A model generated the notes under the pieces. The model did no database searches and had not been told where the DNA came from. It saw nothing but the letters and a program-made list of their open reading frames with translations. From NCBI GenBank assembly GCA_963756815.1, contig CAVWPR010000045.1, forward strand, positions 1 to 64,000: a DNA stretch of 64,000 nucleotides, given 5' to 3'. Position numbers and translations under genes: made by a program. This stretch comes from JAENVU01 sp963756815. Lineage in GTDB: Bacteria > Actinomycetota > Acidimicrobiia > IMCC26256 > JAENVU01. Position 1 is the stretch's first letter; each line of letters begins with the position of its first letter. Shown piece after piece: positions 8,907 to 17,762 of this stretch.

Positions 8907-8974
8907 CGCCTCAAGCCGCCCGCACCGGGGGCCGATGCAACCCGGACACTCGAACGCGGGAGAAGGCGCGGTCC

Positions 8975-9838
8975 ATGGCGCAGACGATCGACACCGTGGG
9001 GACTCGGCACGACCAGGTTCCGGCCGCGCCGACGGCGCCGGGAGGACCGTCAGCCACCTCCGGTGACTCGTCGCTGCTCGGGAAGATCCTTGCGAATCCT
9101 CTCGTCGGCCTGTCGCCGTGGATCGTCTACTCACTCGTCGAGGGGAACGGACGGCTGGAGTTGTCGGCCGCCGTCGCGCTCGTCGTCGCCGTGCTGATCG
9201 TCTCGCTGAACTGGATCCGCGGGTCGTCTCCCAAGCTGCTCGAGTTCTCGGACGTCGCCTACTTCTCCGCCCTCGTCATCGTCGTCGCGTTCGCGTCACC
9301 GTCCACCCACCGGTGGTTGGAGCTGTGGGGCGGCGAGGTCGCCAACGTCGCGGTGTTCGCGATCGCGTTCGGCTCCATCCTCGTCCGGAGTCCGTTCACG
9401 CTGCCGTACGCGCGTGAGGACACGCCCGAGGAGTACTGGCACACGCCCGAGTTCCTCCATGTGAACTACCTCATCACGTGGGTGTGGGTCGGAGCGCTCG
9501 CGATCGAGGCGGCGTCCGGGTGGTTCGGGGATGCGGTCCTGCACAACTCGAACAACATCTGGACCGGATGGATCATCCAGACGTTGCCGCTGATCGTCGC
9601 CGCGCAGTTCACGATCTGGTACCCGAACCGACTCGAGGCGCTCCGCGAAGGTCGCAAGGACGCACCGACCGTGACCGACTTCCTGGCCACGGTCACGCCC
9701 TGGATCACGATCGTCGGGATCATCGTGCTGTCGATGGGCGAGGGCCCCGAGTCGGTGGGGATCGCGCTGCTCGCCGGCGGGATCGTCCTCACCCGGCTCT
9801 TCACCCGGCCGAAGGCGCCGGCGCCGTCCGGCGCCTGA
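8975..9838 (+). CDS. Polytopic membrane protein of unknown function
   Basis: 287 residues. A cytoplasmic Pro/Ala-rich N-terminus of about 35 residues is followed by six or seven hydrophobic segments, starting at NPLVGLSPWIVYSLV. The middle loop LPYAREDTPEEYWHTPEFLHVNY is polar and looks conserved in style. ATG 8975 follows a GGGAGAAGG stretch. I do not recognise the family well enough to name a transport role. Confidence 0.7.
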   Translation: MAQTIDTVGTRHDQVPAAPTAPGGPSATSGDSSLLGKILANPLVGLSPWIVYSLVEGNGRLELSAAVALVVAVLIVSLNWIRGSSPKLLEFSDVAYFSALVIVVAFASPSTHRWLELWGGEVANVAVFAIAFGSILVRSPFTLPYAREDTPEEYWHTPEFLHVNYLITWVWVGALAIEAASGWFGDAVLHNSNNIWTGWIIQTLPLIVAAQFTIWYPNRLEALREGRKDAPTVTDFLATVTPWITIVGIIVLSMGEGPESVGIALLAGGIVLTRLFTRPKAPAPSGA

Positions 9839-9851
9839 ACCCTCGGCTGCG

Positions 9852-10722
9852 CTACTGCGGGGGGACCTCGACGTCGCTCCAGTCCCGCATGCGGGCGCGG
9901 AAGATCGCGTCGTCCGGATCGCTCAGTCCCGCGACCCACTCGTCGTCGGGCACCCCGGGGCGTCGTTCGGCCAGCGCGATCCCGTCGGCACCCACCGGAT
10001 ACCGCAGCGTGGGCGCGTCGGTCGAGATCGCGCGCCAGATGACGTCGGCGACCTCGTCGGCCGTCGACGGCTCCGCCAGGCTCGCCATGAGGAACCGCGA
10101 CGTGCGGAACGTGTACGGGAAGTACGGCGACTCCATGTCGATCGGTTGCGCCATCGACTTGTCGACGATGGCAGTGGCGACCACGCCGGGCTCGACGATC
10201 GCGACGCGGATCCCGAACGGTGCCGCCTCCGTCGCGAGCACCTCGCTGATGGCCTCGGCCGCCCACTTCGACGCCGCGTAGGCGCCTTGGCCGGGACTCG
10301 CGACGCGACCCGCGATCGACGTCACGTTCACGATGCAGCCGGCCTCCCGCTGCGCGCATGGTCGGGAGGACGGCCTGGATACAGCGCAGGGTGCCCCAGG
10401 TGTTCGTGTTCATCACCGACTGGAAGGTGGCGAGCGGTGTGCGCTCGATGTCGGCGCCCACCACCACGCCGGCGTTGTTCACCAGGATGTCGACCCGGCC
10501 CTCGGCCCGGATGACCGAGGCGATGCCGTCGGCGACGGACGCGTCGTCGTCGACGTCGAGCACGAGGAGCGAGACCGGGAGCTCGCCGGCCGCTTCGAGC
10601 AACGTCGCGCCCGATGGCTCCGATCTGACGGTCGCGTAGACCCGGCAGCCCTCCCGGGCGAGACGCAGCGCGGTGGCGAAGCCGATCCCGGTGGAACAGC
10701 CGGTGACGATCGCGATCTGCAT
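9852..10722 (-). CDS. Short-chain dehydrogenase/reductase (frame broken near 10345)
   Basis: NAD(P)-dependent SDR of about 290 residues, read in two frames. Frame 1 from ATG 10722 holds the cofactor motif TGCSTGIG and NNAG; frame 2 resumes at CIVNVTSIAG and holds the catalytic Ser, the YAASKWA Tyr/Lys pair and the C-terminus. The break is one extra base in GGAGGCCGGC. Joining the frames restores a normal SDR. It lies 31 bases downstream of the diguanylate cyclase gene on the same strand. Substrate unknown. Confidence 0.82.
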
Positions 10723-10753
10723 CGGCGCACCGTACCGCCGTGGAGTGCGACCG

Positions 10754-12469
10754 TCATCGGTCGGCGCCGCGCGGCGCCGGGTCGGATCCGCTCGGAACCG
10801 GCGGGTCGGTGATCGGGTTGCCCCGGGCGTCGGCGACGATCATGCGGTCGCGACCGTCGCGCTTGGCCCGCAGCAGTGCGTGATCGGCGAGGGCGACGAT
10901 CTGTCCGAACGCGGCACCGTTCCGGGACGCGGCGAGCCCGAAGCTCACGGTGAAGGCGGGGAGCCCGCTGTCGGCCAGCTCCTGCTGGAGCCGACTGCGC
11001 ACGCGTTCGATGACGACGGCCGCGTTCGCGAGGGAGCAGTCGGGCAGGATCGCGACGAACTCCTCACCGCCGTACCGCGCCGGGATGTCGTCGGGCCGGA
11101 CGCTGTCGCGCAGCACGCGTGCGAACAGTCGCAGCGCGCGATCGCCGGTGTCGTGCCCGTGGACGTCGTTGAGGAGCTTGAAGTGGTCGAGGTCGCCGTA
11201 GGCCACGATGTACGGCAGGTCCTCGTCGGTCAGGTCCCGCACGCTCGCCTCGAGGCTCCGCCGGTTGAGGAGCCCGGTCAACGGGTCGGTGTGCGCCTGG
11301 GTCTCGGAACGGGCGAACGCCCGCAGCATGCCGAGCCGATCGCCGGCCTTCCGGGCAACCAACTCCCACCGACGCACGGAATCGCCCGACGGGAGCGCCA
11401 CGGAACGCTGGAGGTGGAGCACTCCCGTGCTGCGCCCGGCGATGCCGACCGGCACGCACGTGGCCCACACCTCGTCGTCCCTGCCGCGCAGGTACGGGCA
11501 GGCGTCGAGCGCGGCGCTGCTCTCGAAGCGCTGGGTGAGCCCGCTCATCGTGGCGGGGCACTCGTCGGGGGCGCTCACACGACACGCACTGTCGCCGTCG
11601 CTGCCCGCCGTGAGCACCTGACGGAAGTGTGCGTGGCCGGAGTCGGCGAGGAGCAACTCGGACGGCACGTCGGGATCGACGATCATGAGTGCCTGCCGGA
11701 TCACGTCGTAGGTCGCGGGCTCGGTCGTCTCCATCTCGAGCGCACGTTGGAGCGAGGTCTCGAGCGATGTGTACTGGGCCTCGGCCTTCATGACTGCGGC
11801 GTCGGCGAGCATCCGGCGGTTGTCGGCGTGCGCCCGCCGCGTCAGCGACCACCCGACGAACACGCCGAAAAGCGCGAGGACCGCGTACGTGAGGTACAGC
11901 ACCGTGCGGGCGGCGTCGATGCCGGTGACGACCCGGGAGGCGCTGTGACGGATCGTCGGCTCGTAGATCGTCGACTGGAGCGCGGAGAGCGCGGTGCCGG
12001 CTTCGAGTGAGGCGTCGCGCTCGGCGGACAATTTCGTGTCGAACGACGTATCGGTCGGGCTCGTCGCGAGCAGGCTCGCGGCGAGCTGCACCGAACGCGC
12101 CGCCGCCTTCGTGTACCGGCGCTGCAGGTCGGCCTCGCCGCGAGCCCCCAGCGTGTGGTGCAGGTAGCGGGACCACGCAGCATCCTGCGCCCGGCCCTTC
12201 GACTGCGCCTCCGTGAGCGCGGCGGTCCGGACCAGCGGGTCGTTGGCCGCGAGCGCGGCCGTGAAGAACTCCTGTCCCGTCGTGCTGGCCGTCCACGTCT
12301 GGCGCAACGCAGTCTGCGCCGGGATGGCTCGCCTCGCCGCCCTCCGGGCGACCGAGTCGGTCCCGCGGACGGTCACGACCATCGCGACGACCATCACGAG
12401 GCCGGACACGAGACCGACGACGGTGAGAATCAGTGTCCGGGCGACCGGGCCCATGTTCCGAGGGCTCAC
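10754..12469 (-). CDS. Membrane diguanylate cyclase with extracytoplasmic sensor and Cys-containing GAF-like domain
   Basis: 571 residues making the second messenger c-di-GMP. Order: TM1 (11-34), a mostly helical extracytoplasmic region (35-187), TM2 (188-208), a short coiled segment, a GAF-like domain (about 245-375), then GGDEF (about 395-555). The active-site motif is intact as GGEEF (residues 467-471), and the product-inhibition I-site RPDD sits five residues before it. Four cysteines (296, 304, 324, 338) cluster in the GAF-like domain. No EAL domain. It should be enzymatically active and feedback-inhibited. Confidence 0.92.
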   Translation of the reverse strand: MSPRNMGPVARTLILTVVGLVSGLVMVVAMVVTVRGTDSVARRAARRAIPAQTALRQTWTASTTGQEFFTAALAANDPLVRTAALTEAQSKGRAQDAAWSRYLHHTLGARGEADLQRRYTKAAARSVQLAASLLATSPTDTSFDTKLSAERDASLEAGTALSALQSTIYEPTIRHSASRVVTGIDAARTVLYLTYAVLALFGVFVGWSLTRRAHADNRRMLADAAVMKAEAQYTSLETSLQRALEMETTEPATYDVIRQALMIVDPDVPSELLLADSGHAHFRQVLTAGSDGDSACRVSAPDECPATMSGLTQRFESSAALDACPYLRGRDDEVWATCVPVGIAGRSTGVLHLQRSVALPSGDSVRRWELVARKAGDRLGMLRAFARSETQAHTDPLTGLLNRRSLEASVRDLTDEDLPYIVAYGDLDHFKLLNDVHGHDTGDRALRLFARVLRDSVRPDDIPARYGGEEFVAILPDCSLANAAVVIERVRSRLQQELADSGLPAFTVSFGLAASRNGAAFGQIVALADHALLRAKRDGRDRMIVADARGNPITDPPVPSGSDPAPRGADR

Positions 12470-12615
12470 GCTGCTCCTCTTGCGGGCGTCTTCGCGGCGA
12501 TCGATGTGATCGCTCCCTGCACGTGGAACGTCCTCGTCCGTACATCGTCACGAACGTGGCCGTCCTGAACGGTGCCGAAGGTCCCGAATCGCCACGGAAC
12601 GACCGTGAACGCACG

Positions 12616-13718
12616 TCAGGGGTCCGGGAGCTCCAGGACCGCCGTGGCGGCGGCCTGGATCGCGACGGTTGCCGTCGCGCGAGGAGCACCGGCCGGTGAT
12701 CGCGTCCCGGATCGCCGACCACCCCGCGTCCTCGATCTCCGGGAACCGGGTCAGCGGCGGATAGGTGATCATCGCGGTCTCGATCGTGGTGCGGGTGATC
12801 TCGAGGCGGCGCCGGTCGGTGTCGTTCTCGGGCGCGACCGCGGCGAGCGCCCCGAGGTGGGCGCACATGCTCCCGCCCGCGGCGTCCTGGGCCTGGGCCT
12901 CCGGACCGAGCAGCTCGGTCACGAGCGCGACGGCTCCGTCGAGGTTCCCGCAGGTGGTGGGGATGCCCCACGCGTGGCATCCCGAGTACGACACCCGCCG
13001 GGCCGAGCCGGCCGGGTAGAGCGACGGCGTGAGCACGTCCGCGTGCTCCGACGCCCGGATCGCGCCCCAGCCGCCGGGCCACGCCGCGGCCGCGTCGACG
13101 CGTCCGTCGAGCAGCGCGGCGTCCACACCGTCGTAGTGCCACTCGGGCAGGTCCGACGGTGCGCGTGCAGCCAGCCGGCACAACGCGTCGACCGCCCACT
13201 CGGCCTCGGGGGTGGCCATCGTGGGCCGGCCGGAGTCGTCGAACAGCACGCCGCCGGCGCCGACGACGAGCTCGAAGAACGTGCCGAAGAGCCCGGACTC
13301 GCGGCCCGGGAAGCCGAACACGACGTCGCCGTCGAGCAGGTCCGCCCACGTGTCGGGTGGCGCGACGCGGTCGGTACGGGTCCACAGCACGCGGACGTCG
13401 ACGAGGCGGGGCGCGCAGAGCAGGTCGCCCTCGAACCGGCAGAGCTCCACCGCGCGCGGCGCGAGCGGGGTGATCGCCTCGGGCGTGAGGAGCGGATCGA
13501 GCGGGCGCAGCCACTGCCGCTGCGACGGCGCGTACTTCGAGTGCGTGGCGAGCACGTCGATGCGCTCGCCGGCCGCGAGCAGCTCGGCGACCCGCCGATT
13601 GAGGGTGGGGTGGTCCTCGTGCACGACCACCTCGATGCTCCGATCGCGCAGCACCGCGTAGACGTGGTCGTACATGGGGCCGCCGACGAGCGCGATCGCG
13701 CAGCGGTGCCTCGCTCAT
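12616..13718 (-). CDS. Periplasmic-binding-protein-like extracellular solute protein (two frame breaks)
   Basis: About 365 residues with the pattern of ABC substrate-binding proteins: GGPMYDHVYAVL at the start, then VVVHEDHPTLN, and DTWADLLDGDVVFGFPG. Start ATG 13718 (MSEAPL) is out of frame with the body; removing one base near 13698 gives MSEAPLAIALVGGPMYDHVY. A second extra base near 12695 switches the end to a frame finishing TAVLELPDP at 12616. No obvious secretion signal is seen and no permease or ATPase is adjacent, so transport is unproven. It follows the SDR through a 29-codon bridge ORF. Confidence 0.68.
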
Positions 13719-13804
13719 GCAACCCCACTCTCGGCTGCGCCGGGCCGTTCGGGCCCCGCTCGGCGAGCGCGGTGTCGGTGCTGCGGCGTCGGCGCCTCGC
13801 TCAT
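13715..13804 (-). CDS. 29-codon bridge ORF between SDR and binding-protein gene
   Basis: Its ATG overlaps the stop of the upstream SDR (ATGA) and its TGA overlaps the ATG of the downstream binding-protein gene (ATGA), so the three would be translationally coupled. The peptide begins MSEAPTPQHRHRARR and is Arg/Pro-rich. The downstream gene also begins ATGAGCGAGGC (MSEAP), so this may be a duplicated start region and not a true peptide gene. No family. Confidence 0.35.
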   Translation of the reverse strand: MSEAPTPQHRHRARRAGPERPGAAESGVA

Positions 13805-14508
13805 GACGGGACGATCCGCACCCCGGTGATGGCGCCGTCGAGCAGGAAGTCGGCGCCCGAGGTGAACGTGGTGGGCGCGGCGAGGTACACCACCGCCGCG
13901 GCGACCTCCTCGCACTCGACCATCCGCCCGAGCGGCTGGCGGGCCCGCAGCGCCTCCACCGTGGCCCGGGGATCCGGCGCCGCCTGCGTGAGCCGCTCCA
14001 CCCACGGGCTCCACACCGTGCCGGGGGAGACGCAGTTGACGCGGATGCCGCGGCCGATCTCGTCGGCCGCCATCGCCTTGGTGAGCGCCAGCACCGCGCC
14101 CTTGGACGCGCCGTAGACCGCTCGCTCCACCAGCCCCACCGATGCGACGACCGAGCACGTGTTGACGATCGCGCCCGATCCCGCGGCGCGCATCGCCGGC
14201 AGGAACGCCCGACTCATGTTGGCGACGCCGAAGACGTTCACCGCGAAGACGCGGTCCCACTCCTCCGGTGTGGACGCCACGACGTCGCCGACGGCCGCGA
14301 TGCCGGCGTTGTTGCACAGCACCTCGGCCGCACCGTGCTCGGCCTCGATGCGGGCGGCGGCGTCCGTGCACGCCTGCGGATCCGTCACGTCGAAGCCGTC
14401 GAGGAGGTCCAGTCCGATCACGGTGTCGCCGAGCGTCGTGAACGCGTCGACGATCGCGGTGCCGATCCCGCCCCGTGCTCCCGTGACGACGATCACCCGG
14501 TCCGGCAT
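13801..14508 (-). CDS. Short-chain dehydrogenase/reductase
   Basis: 235-residue classical SDR: TGARGGIG at residues 9-16, NNAGIAAVG, catalytic Ser in CSVVASVG, YGASKGAV with Tyr/Lys, and SPGTVWSPWVERL after it. It is divergent from the L-fuconate dehydratase gene across a strong inverted repeat. That position fits the dehydrogenase step acting on 2-keto-3-deoxy-L-fuconate in the non-phosphorylated L-fucose pathway. That role is inferred from neighbours only. Confidence 0.88.
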   Translation of the reverse strand: MPDRVIVVTGARGGIGTAIVDAFTTLGDTVIGLDLLDGFDVTDPQACTDAAARIEAEHGAAEVLCNNAGIAAVGDVVASTPEEWDRVFAVNVFGVANMSRAFLPAMRAAGSGAIVNTCSVVASVGLVERAVYGASKGAVLALTKAMAADEIGRGIRVNCVSPGTVWSPWVERLTQAAPDPRATVEALRARQPLGRMVECEEVAAAVVYLAAPTTFTSGADFLLDGAITGVRIVPS

Positions 14509-14548
14509 CCTGCCCCCTCCGATGGCGTGTGAAGGCCGGTCATCATGG

Positions 14549-14589
14549 CGCGTCGCGTCGACGAATGCCCACGCGGTCGACGCGACGCG
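14549..14589. promoter_or_regulatory. Inverted repeat, likely operator of the divergent SDR/fucD promoters
   Basis: Perfect 14-base arms CGCGTCGCGTCGAC (14549-14562) and GTCGACGCGACGCG (14576-14589) flank a 13-base spacer. The dyad sits in the 107-base gap between the divergent starts at 14508 and 14616. It ends 26 bases before the fucD ATG, a good place for a repressor. No regulator gene is adjacent. A random GC-rich hairpin is possible. Confidence 0.55.
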
Positions 14590-14615
14590 ACGCGACGTTT
14601 CGGTACGGTGCCGCC

Positions 14616-15902
14616 ATGACGCGGATCACCGGGGTGCGGACCCTCGACGTGCGGGCGCCGACGTCGCGCACGCTGGCCGGCTCCGATGCGGTGCACACCG
14701 ATCCCGATTACTCGGGTGCGTACGTGTTCCTCGAGACCGACGGTGAGCACGAGGGCGTCGGGATGACCTTCACCATCGGGGCCGGCAACGACCTGTGCTG
14801 CATGGCCATCGAGCTGCTCGCCCCCGTGCTGCTGGGACGAGACGTGGAGGAGCTCGTCGCCGACTCGGCCGGGATGTGGCGTCGGCTGACGAACCACAGC
14901 CAGCTGCGCTGGCTCGGCCCGGAGAAGGGCGTGATCCACCTGGCGACCGCGGCGCTCGTCAATGCGGTGTGGGACCTGTCCGCGAAGGAAGCGGGCGTCC
15001 CGCTCTGGCGTCTGCTCGCCGACCTCACGCCCGAGGCGTTCGTCGACCTCGTCGACTTCCGGTACCTCACCGACGTCCTCGACCGCGACGAGGCGCTCGA
15101 CCTGGTCCGCGCGCTCGCCCCGACGCGGACCGAGCGCATCGCGGAGCTGCGACGCGACGGCTACCCCGCGTACCTCACGTCGGCGGGCTGGCTCGGCTAT
15201 CCGGAGGACACGGTGCGGACCCTGGCCCGCGCCGCGCTCGCCGACGGCTGGCGATGCTTCAAGACGAAGGTCGGCGTCGACGTCGCGTCCGACGTCCGGC
15301 GCTGCGAGGTCATGCGCGAGGAGATCGGCGACCTGCCACTGATGGCCGACGCCAACCAGGTCTGGGACGTCGGCCAGGCGATCGAGTGGATGCGCCACCT
15401 CGAACCGTTCGGCCTCCGCTGGATCGAGGAGCCCACCAGCCCCGACGACGTGCTCGGTCACGCCGCGATCCGGCGGGCGGTCGCGCCGGTGGGCGTGGCC
15501 ACCGGCGAGCACGCGATGAACCGCGTCGTGTTCAAGCAGCTCCTCCAGGCCGAGGCGATCGACTACTGCCAGATCGACGCGTGCCGGCTGGGTGGGGTCA
15601 ACGAGGTGCTCGCCGTGCTCCTGCTCGCGGCGAAGTTCGGCGTGCCGGTGTGTCCGCACGCGGGTGGCCTGGCGCTGTGCGAGTACGTGCAGCACCTGTC
15701 GATCGTCGACTTCGTGTGCGTCTCGGGATCGCTCGACGACCGCACCACGGAGTTCGCCGACCACCTCCACGAGCACTTCGTGCACCCGGCGCGGGTGCGC
15801 GACGGCCGGTACGTGGTGCCCGATGCCCCGGGCTACTCCGTGGACCTGCACCCCGCGTCCCTCGACGCGCTCACGTACCCGGGCGGCTCGGAGTGGCGGT
15901 GA
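14616..15902 (+). CDS. fucD: L-fuconate dehydratase (enolase superfamily)
   Basis: 428-residue enzyme of the mandelate-racemase branch, dehydrating L-fuconate to 2-keto-3-deoxy-L-fuconate. Catalytic Lys216/Lys218 are in FKTKVG; metal ligands lie in DANQVW (Asp245), IEEPTSPDD (Glu271 region) and TGEH (Glu298); His348 is in CPHAGG. The blocks EEPTSPDD, NRVVFKQLLQA and CPHAGGLALCEYVQHL closely match human ENOSF1/FucD-type enzymes. First gene of a six-gene operon; ATG 14616 lies just past the divergent inverted repeat. Related acid-sugar dehydratase activity cannot be excluded. Confidence 0.87.
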   Translation: MTRITGVRTLDVRAPTSRTLAGSDAVHTDPDYSGAYVFLETDGEHEGVGMTFTIGAGNDLCCMAIELLAPVLLGRDVEELVADSAGMWRRLTNHSQLRWLGPEKGVIHLATAALVNAVWDLSAKEAGVPLWRLLADLTPEAFVDLVDFRYLTDVLDRDEALDLVRALAPTRTERIAELRRDGYPAYLTSAGWLGYPEDTVRTLARAALADGWRCFKTKVGVDVASDVRRCEVMREEIGDLPLMADANQVWDVGQAIEWMRHLEPFGLRWIEEPTSPDDVLGHAAIRRAVAPVGVATGEHAMNRVVFKQLLQAEAIDYCQIDACRLGGVNEVLAVLLLAAKFGVPVCPHAGGLALCEYVQHLSIVDFVCVSGSLDDRTTEFADHLHEHFVHPARVRDGRYVVPDAPGYSVDLHPASLDALTYPGGSEWR

Positions 15903-16843
15903 CGCTGCCCACCGCGCCGCTCGGTCGGCGCGGCATCGCGGTGACGCGCCTCGGGTTGGGCGGCGCCCCGCTCGGCAACATGTTCACCGCGCTCGACGAG
16001 GACACGGCCGACGCGACCGTGGCCGCCGCGTGGGACGCGGGGATCCGATGCTTCGACACCGCTCCCTTCTACGGTCACGGCCTGTCGGAACAGCGCCTGG
16101 GCCGCGTCCTGCGCGACCACCCCCGGGACGAGTTCGTGCTCTCGTCGAAGGTCGGCAGGGTGCTCGAGCCCGATGCCGACTTCGACCCGGGCATCTTCCG
16201 GGTGCCGCGCGGGTTGGCACCTCGGTTCGACTACTCGCGTGACGGCGTGCGGCGCTCGATCGACGCGAGCCTCGAACGCCTCGGGCTCGACCGCCTCGAC
16301 GTCGTGCTCGTCCACGACCCCGACGACCACGAGCAGGACGCGCTCGACGGCGCGTTCCCCGCGCTGATCGAGCTCCGCGAGCAGGGCGTGGTGCGGGCGG
16401 TCGGCGCCGGGATGAACCAGCACGAGATGCTCGGCCGCTTCGTGGCGAGCGTCGACCTGGACTGCGTGCTCCTCGCCGGTCGCTACACGCTGCTCGACCG
16501 CACCGGCGCCGCGCTGCTCGACGAGTGCGCAGCGCGAGGTGTCGGTGTCCTGCTCGGTGGTGTGTTCAACAGCGGGGTGCTGGCCGTCGACGCGTCGCGC
16601 GCGACGTTCGACTACGAGCCTGCGCCAGACGCGGTCCTCGACCGCACTGCCCGTCTGCGCGCGGCCTGCGACCGGCACGGGGTGCCGCTGGCCGCGGCCG
16701 CCCTCGACTTCTCGCTGCGCCACCCGGCCGTGACGGCCGCGGTGGTCGGTGCCCGCGCGCCGGACGAGATCCGCGCCGACGTCGCGTGGTTGACGACCGA
16801 GGTGCCCGAGGCGCTGTCCGACGAGCTCGCCGCGATCCGCTGA
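15899..16843 (+). CDS. Aldo/keto reductase (L-fucose dehydrogenase-like)
   Basis: 314-residue NAD(P)-dependent AKR barrel. It has RLGLGGAPLGN at the N-terminus, the catalytic Asp/Tyr block FDTAPFYGHG, Lys in LSSKVGR, and His in VLVHDPDD. The D-threo-aldose 1-dehydrogenase/pyridoxal dehydrogenase type is suggested by the GLAPRFDYSRDGVRRSID region. GTG 15899 overlaps the fucD stop as GTGA; GTG 15893 is an alternative. Sitting beside fucD it most likely oxidises L-fucose or a similar aldose to the lactone. Confidence 0.85.
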   Translation: MTLPTAPLGRRGIAVTRLGLGGAPLGNMFTALDEDTADATVAAAWDAGIRCFDTAPFYGHGLSEQRLGRVLRDHPRDEFVLSSKVGRVLEPDADFDPGIFRVPRGLAPRFDYSRDGVRRSIDASLERLGLDRLDVVLVHDPDDHEQDALDGAFPALIELREQGVVRAVGAGMNQHEMLGRFVASVDLDCVLLAGRYTLLDRTGAALLDECAARGVGVLLGGVFNSGVLAVDASRATFDYEPAPDAVLDRTARLRAACDRHGVPLAAAALDFSLRHPAVTAAVVGARAPDEIRADVAWLTTEVPEALSDELAAIR

Positions 16844-16889
16844 CGGGACGGCTCGGTCGATCGCGCCGGACGGTCTCGGCTTGAATGCG

Positions 16890-17762
16890 GTGGTGCCGTC
16901 CACCGATCCCCGAACGTCGCCCGTGCGGGCCGGGTTCGTCGGGCTGGGGAGCCAGGGCGGCGGGATGGCGCAGCGGCTGGTGGACCAGGGCGTGCCCACG
17001 ACGCTGTGGGCCCGTCGGGCGGCGACGCTCGAGCCCTTCGCCGGTCGGGCAGAGGTCGCCGCGGACCCGGTCGCGCTCGGGCAGGCGAGTGACGTGGTGG
17101 GGATCTGCGTCACCGACGGGGACGCGGTGCGCGAGGTGGTCCTCGGTCCCCACGGGGTGCTCGCGGGGATGGCCGAGGGCGGGATCCTCGCGATCCACTC
17201 GACCATCGGGCCCGACGAGTGCGGACCGCTCGCCGCCGCCGCCGCCGAGCGTGGGGTGGAGGTGCTCGACGCGCCCGTGAGCGGTGGGGGTGCCGCAGCC
17301 GCGGCCGGGCGACTCACGGTCTACGTGGGCGGCGCCGAGGCCGCGGTCGTCCGGGCCCGGCCGGTGCTCGAGTCCTATGGCGACCCGGTGCTGCACATGG
17401 GCGCGCTCGGCAGCGGTCTGCGGACCAAGCTGGTGAACAACGCGCTCAACGCCGCGCACTTCGCGCTGGCCCACGACGCGATGGCGACGGGGACCGCGCT
17501 CGGAATCGACCGGGACCGTCTCGGTGACGCACTGCGGTCAGGGAGTGGCCGGAGCTTCTCGCTCGAGGTGTTCGTGGGCCTCGGCTCCTTCGACGCCATC
17601 GCCGCCCAGGTGGGTCCGATCATGACGAAGGACATCGGCCTGTTCGCGCGGGCCACCCGCACGGCGCCCGATCGCGCCGCGCTGCTCGCGACGGCCGACC
17701 GGTTCCTCGCGCTGGTTGGTCATGCGCGTCGGGGCGCCACGGACCCGGAGGAGTCGCCGTGA
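16890..17762 (+). CDS. NAD(P)-dependent beta-hydroxyacid dehydrogenase (3-hydroxyisobutyrate dehydrogenase family)
   Basis: About 290 residues. The Rossmann motif GFVGLGSQGGGMA is near the N-terminus; STIGPDECG and DAPVSGGGAAA form the substrate-binding signature; the catalytic Lys is in GLRTKLVNNAL. C-terminal helices follow with MTKDIGLFARA. It would oxidise a 3-hydroxy acid in the operon's pathway. The start is uncertain among TTG 16881, GTG 16890 and GTG 16893, with no clear ribosome-binding site. Confidence 0.85.
   Translation: MVPSTDPRTSPVRAGFVGLGSQGGGMAQRLVDQGVPTTLWARRAATLEPFAGRAEVAADPVALGQASDVVGICVTDGDAVREVVLGPHGVLAGMAEGGILAIHSTIGPDECGPLAAAAAERGVEVLDAPVSGGGAAAAAGRLTVYVGGAEAAVVRARPVLESYGDPVLHMGALGSGLRTKLVNNALNAAHFALAHDAMATGTALGIDRDRLGDALRSGSGRSFSLEVFVGLGSFDAIAAQVGPIMTKDIGLFARATRTAPDRAALLATADRFLALVGHARRGATDPEESP

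Noticed and set aside
11064..13718. Minus-strand open frame of 884 codons
   Set aside because: Same-strand shadow of the diguanylate cyclase and binding-protein genes. Only its ATG and first few codons were kept, as the start of the latter.
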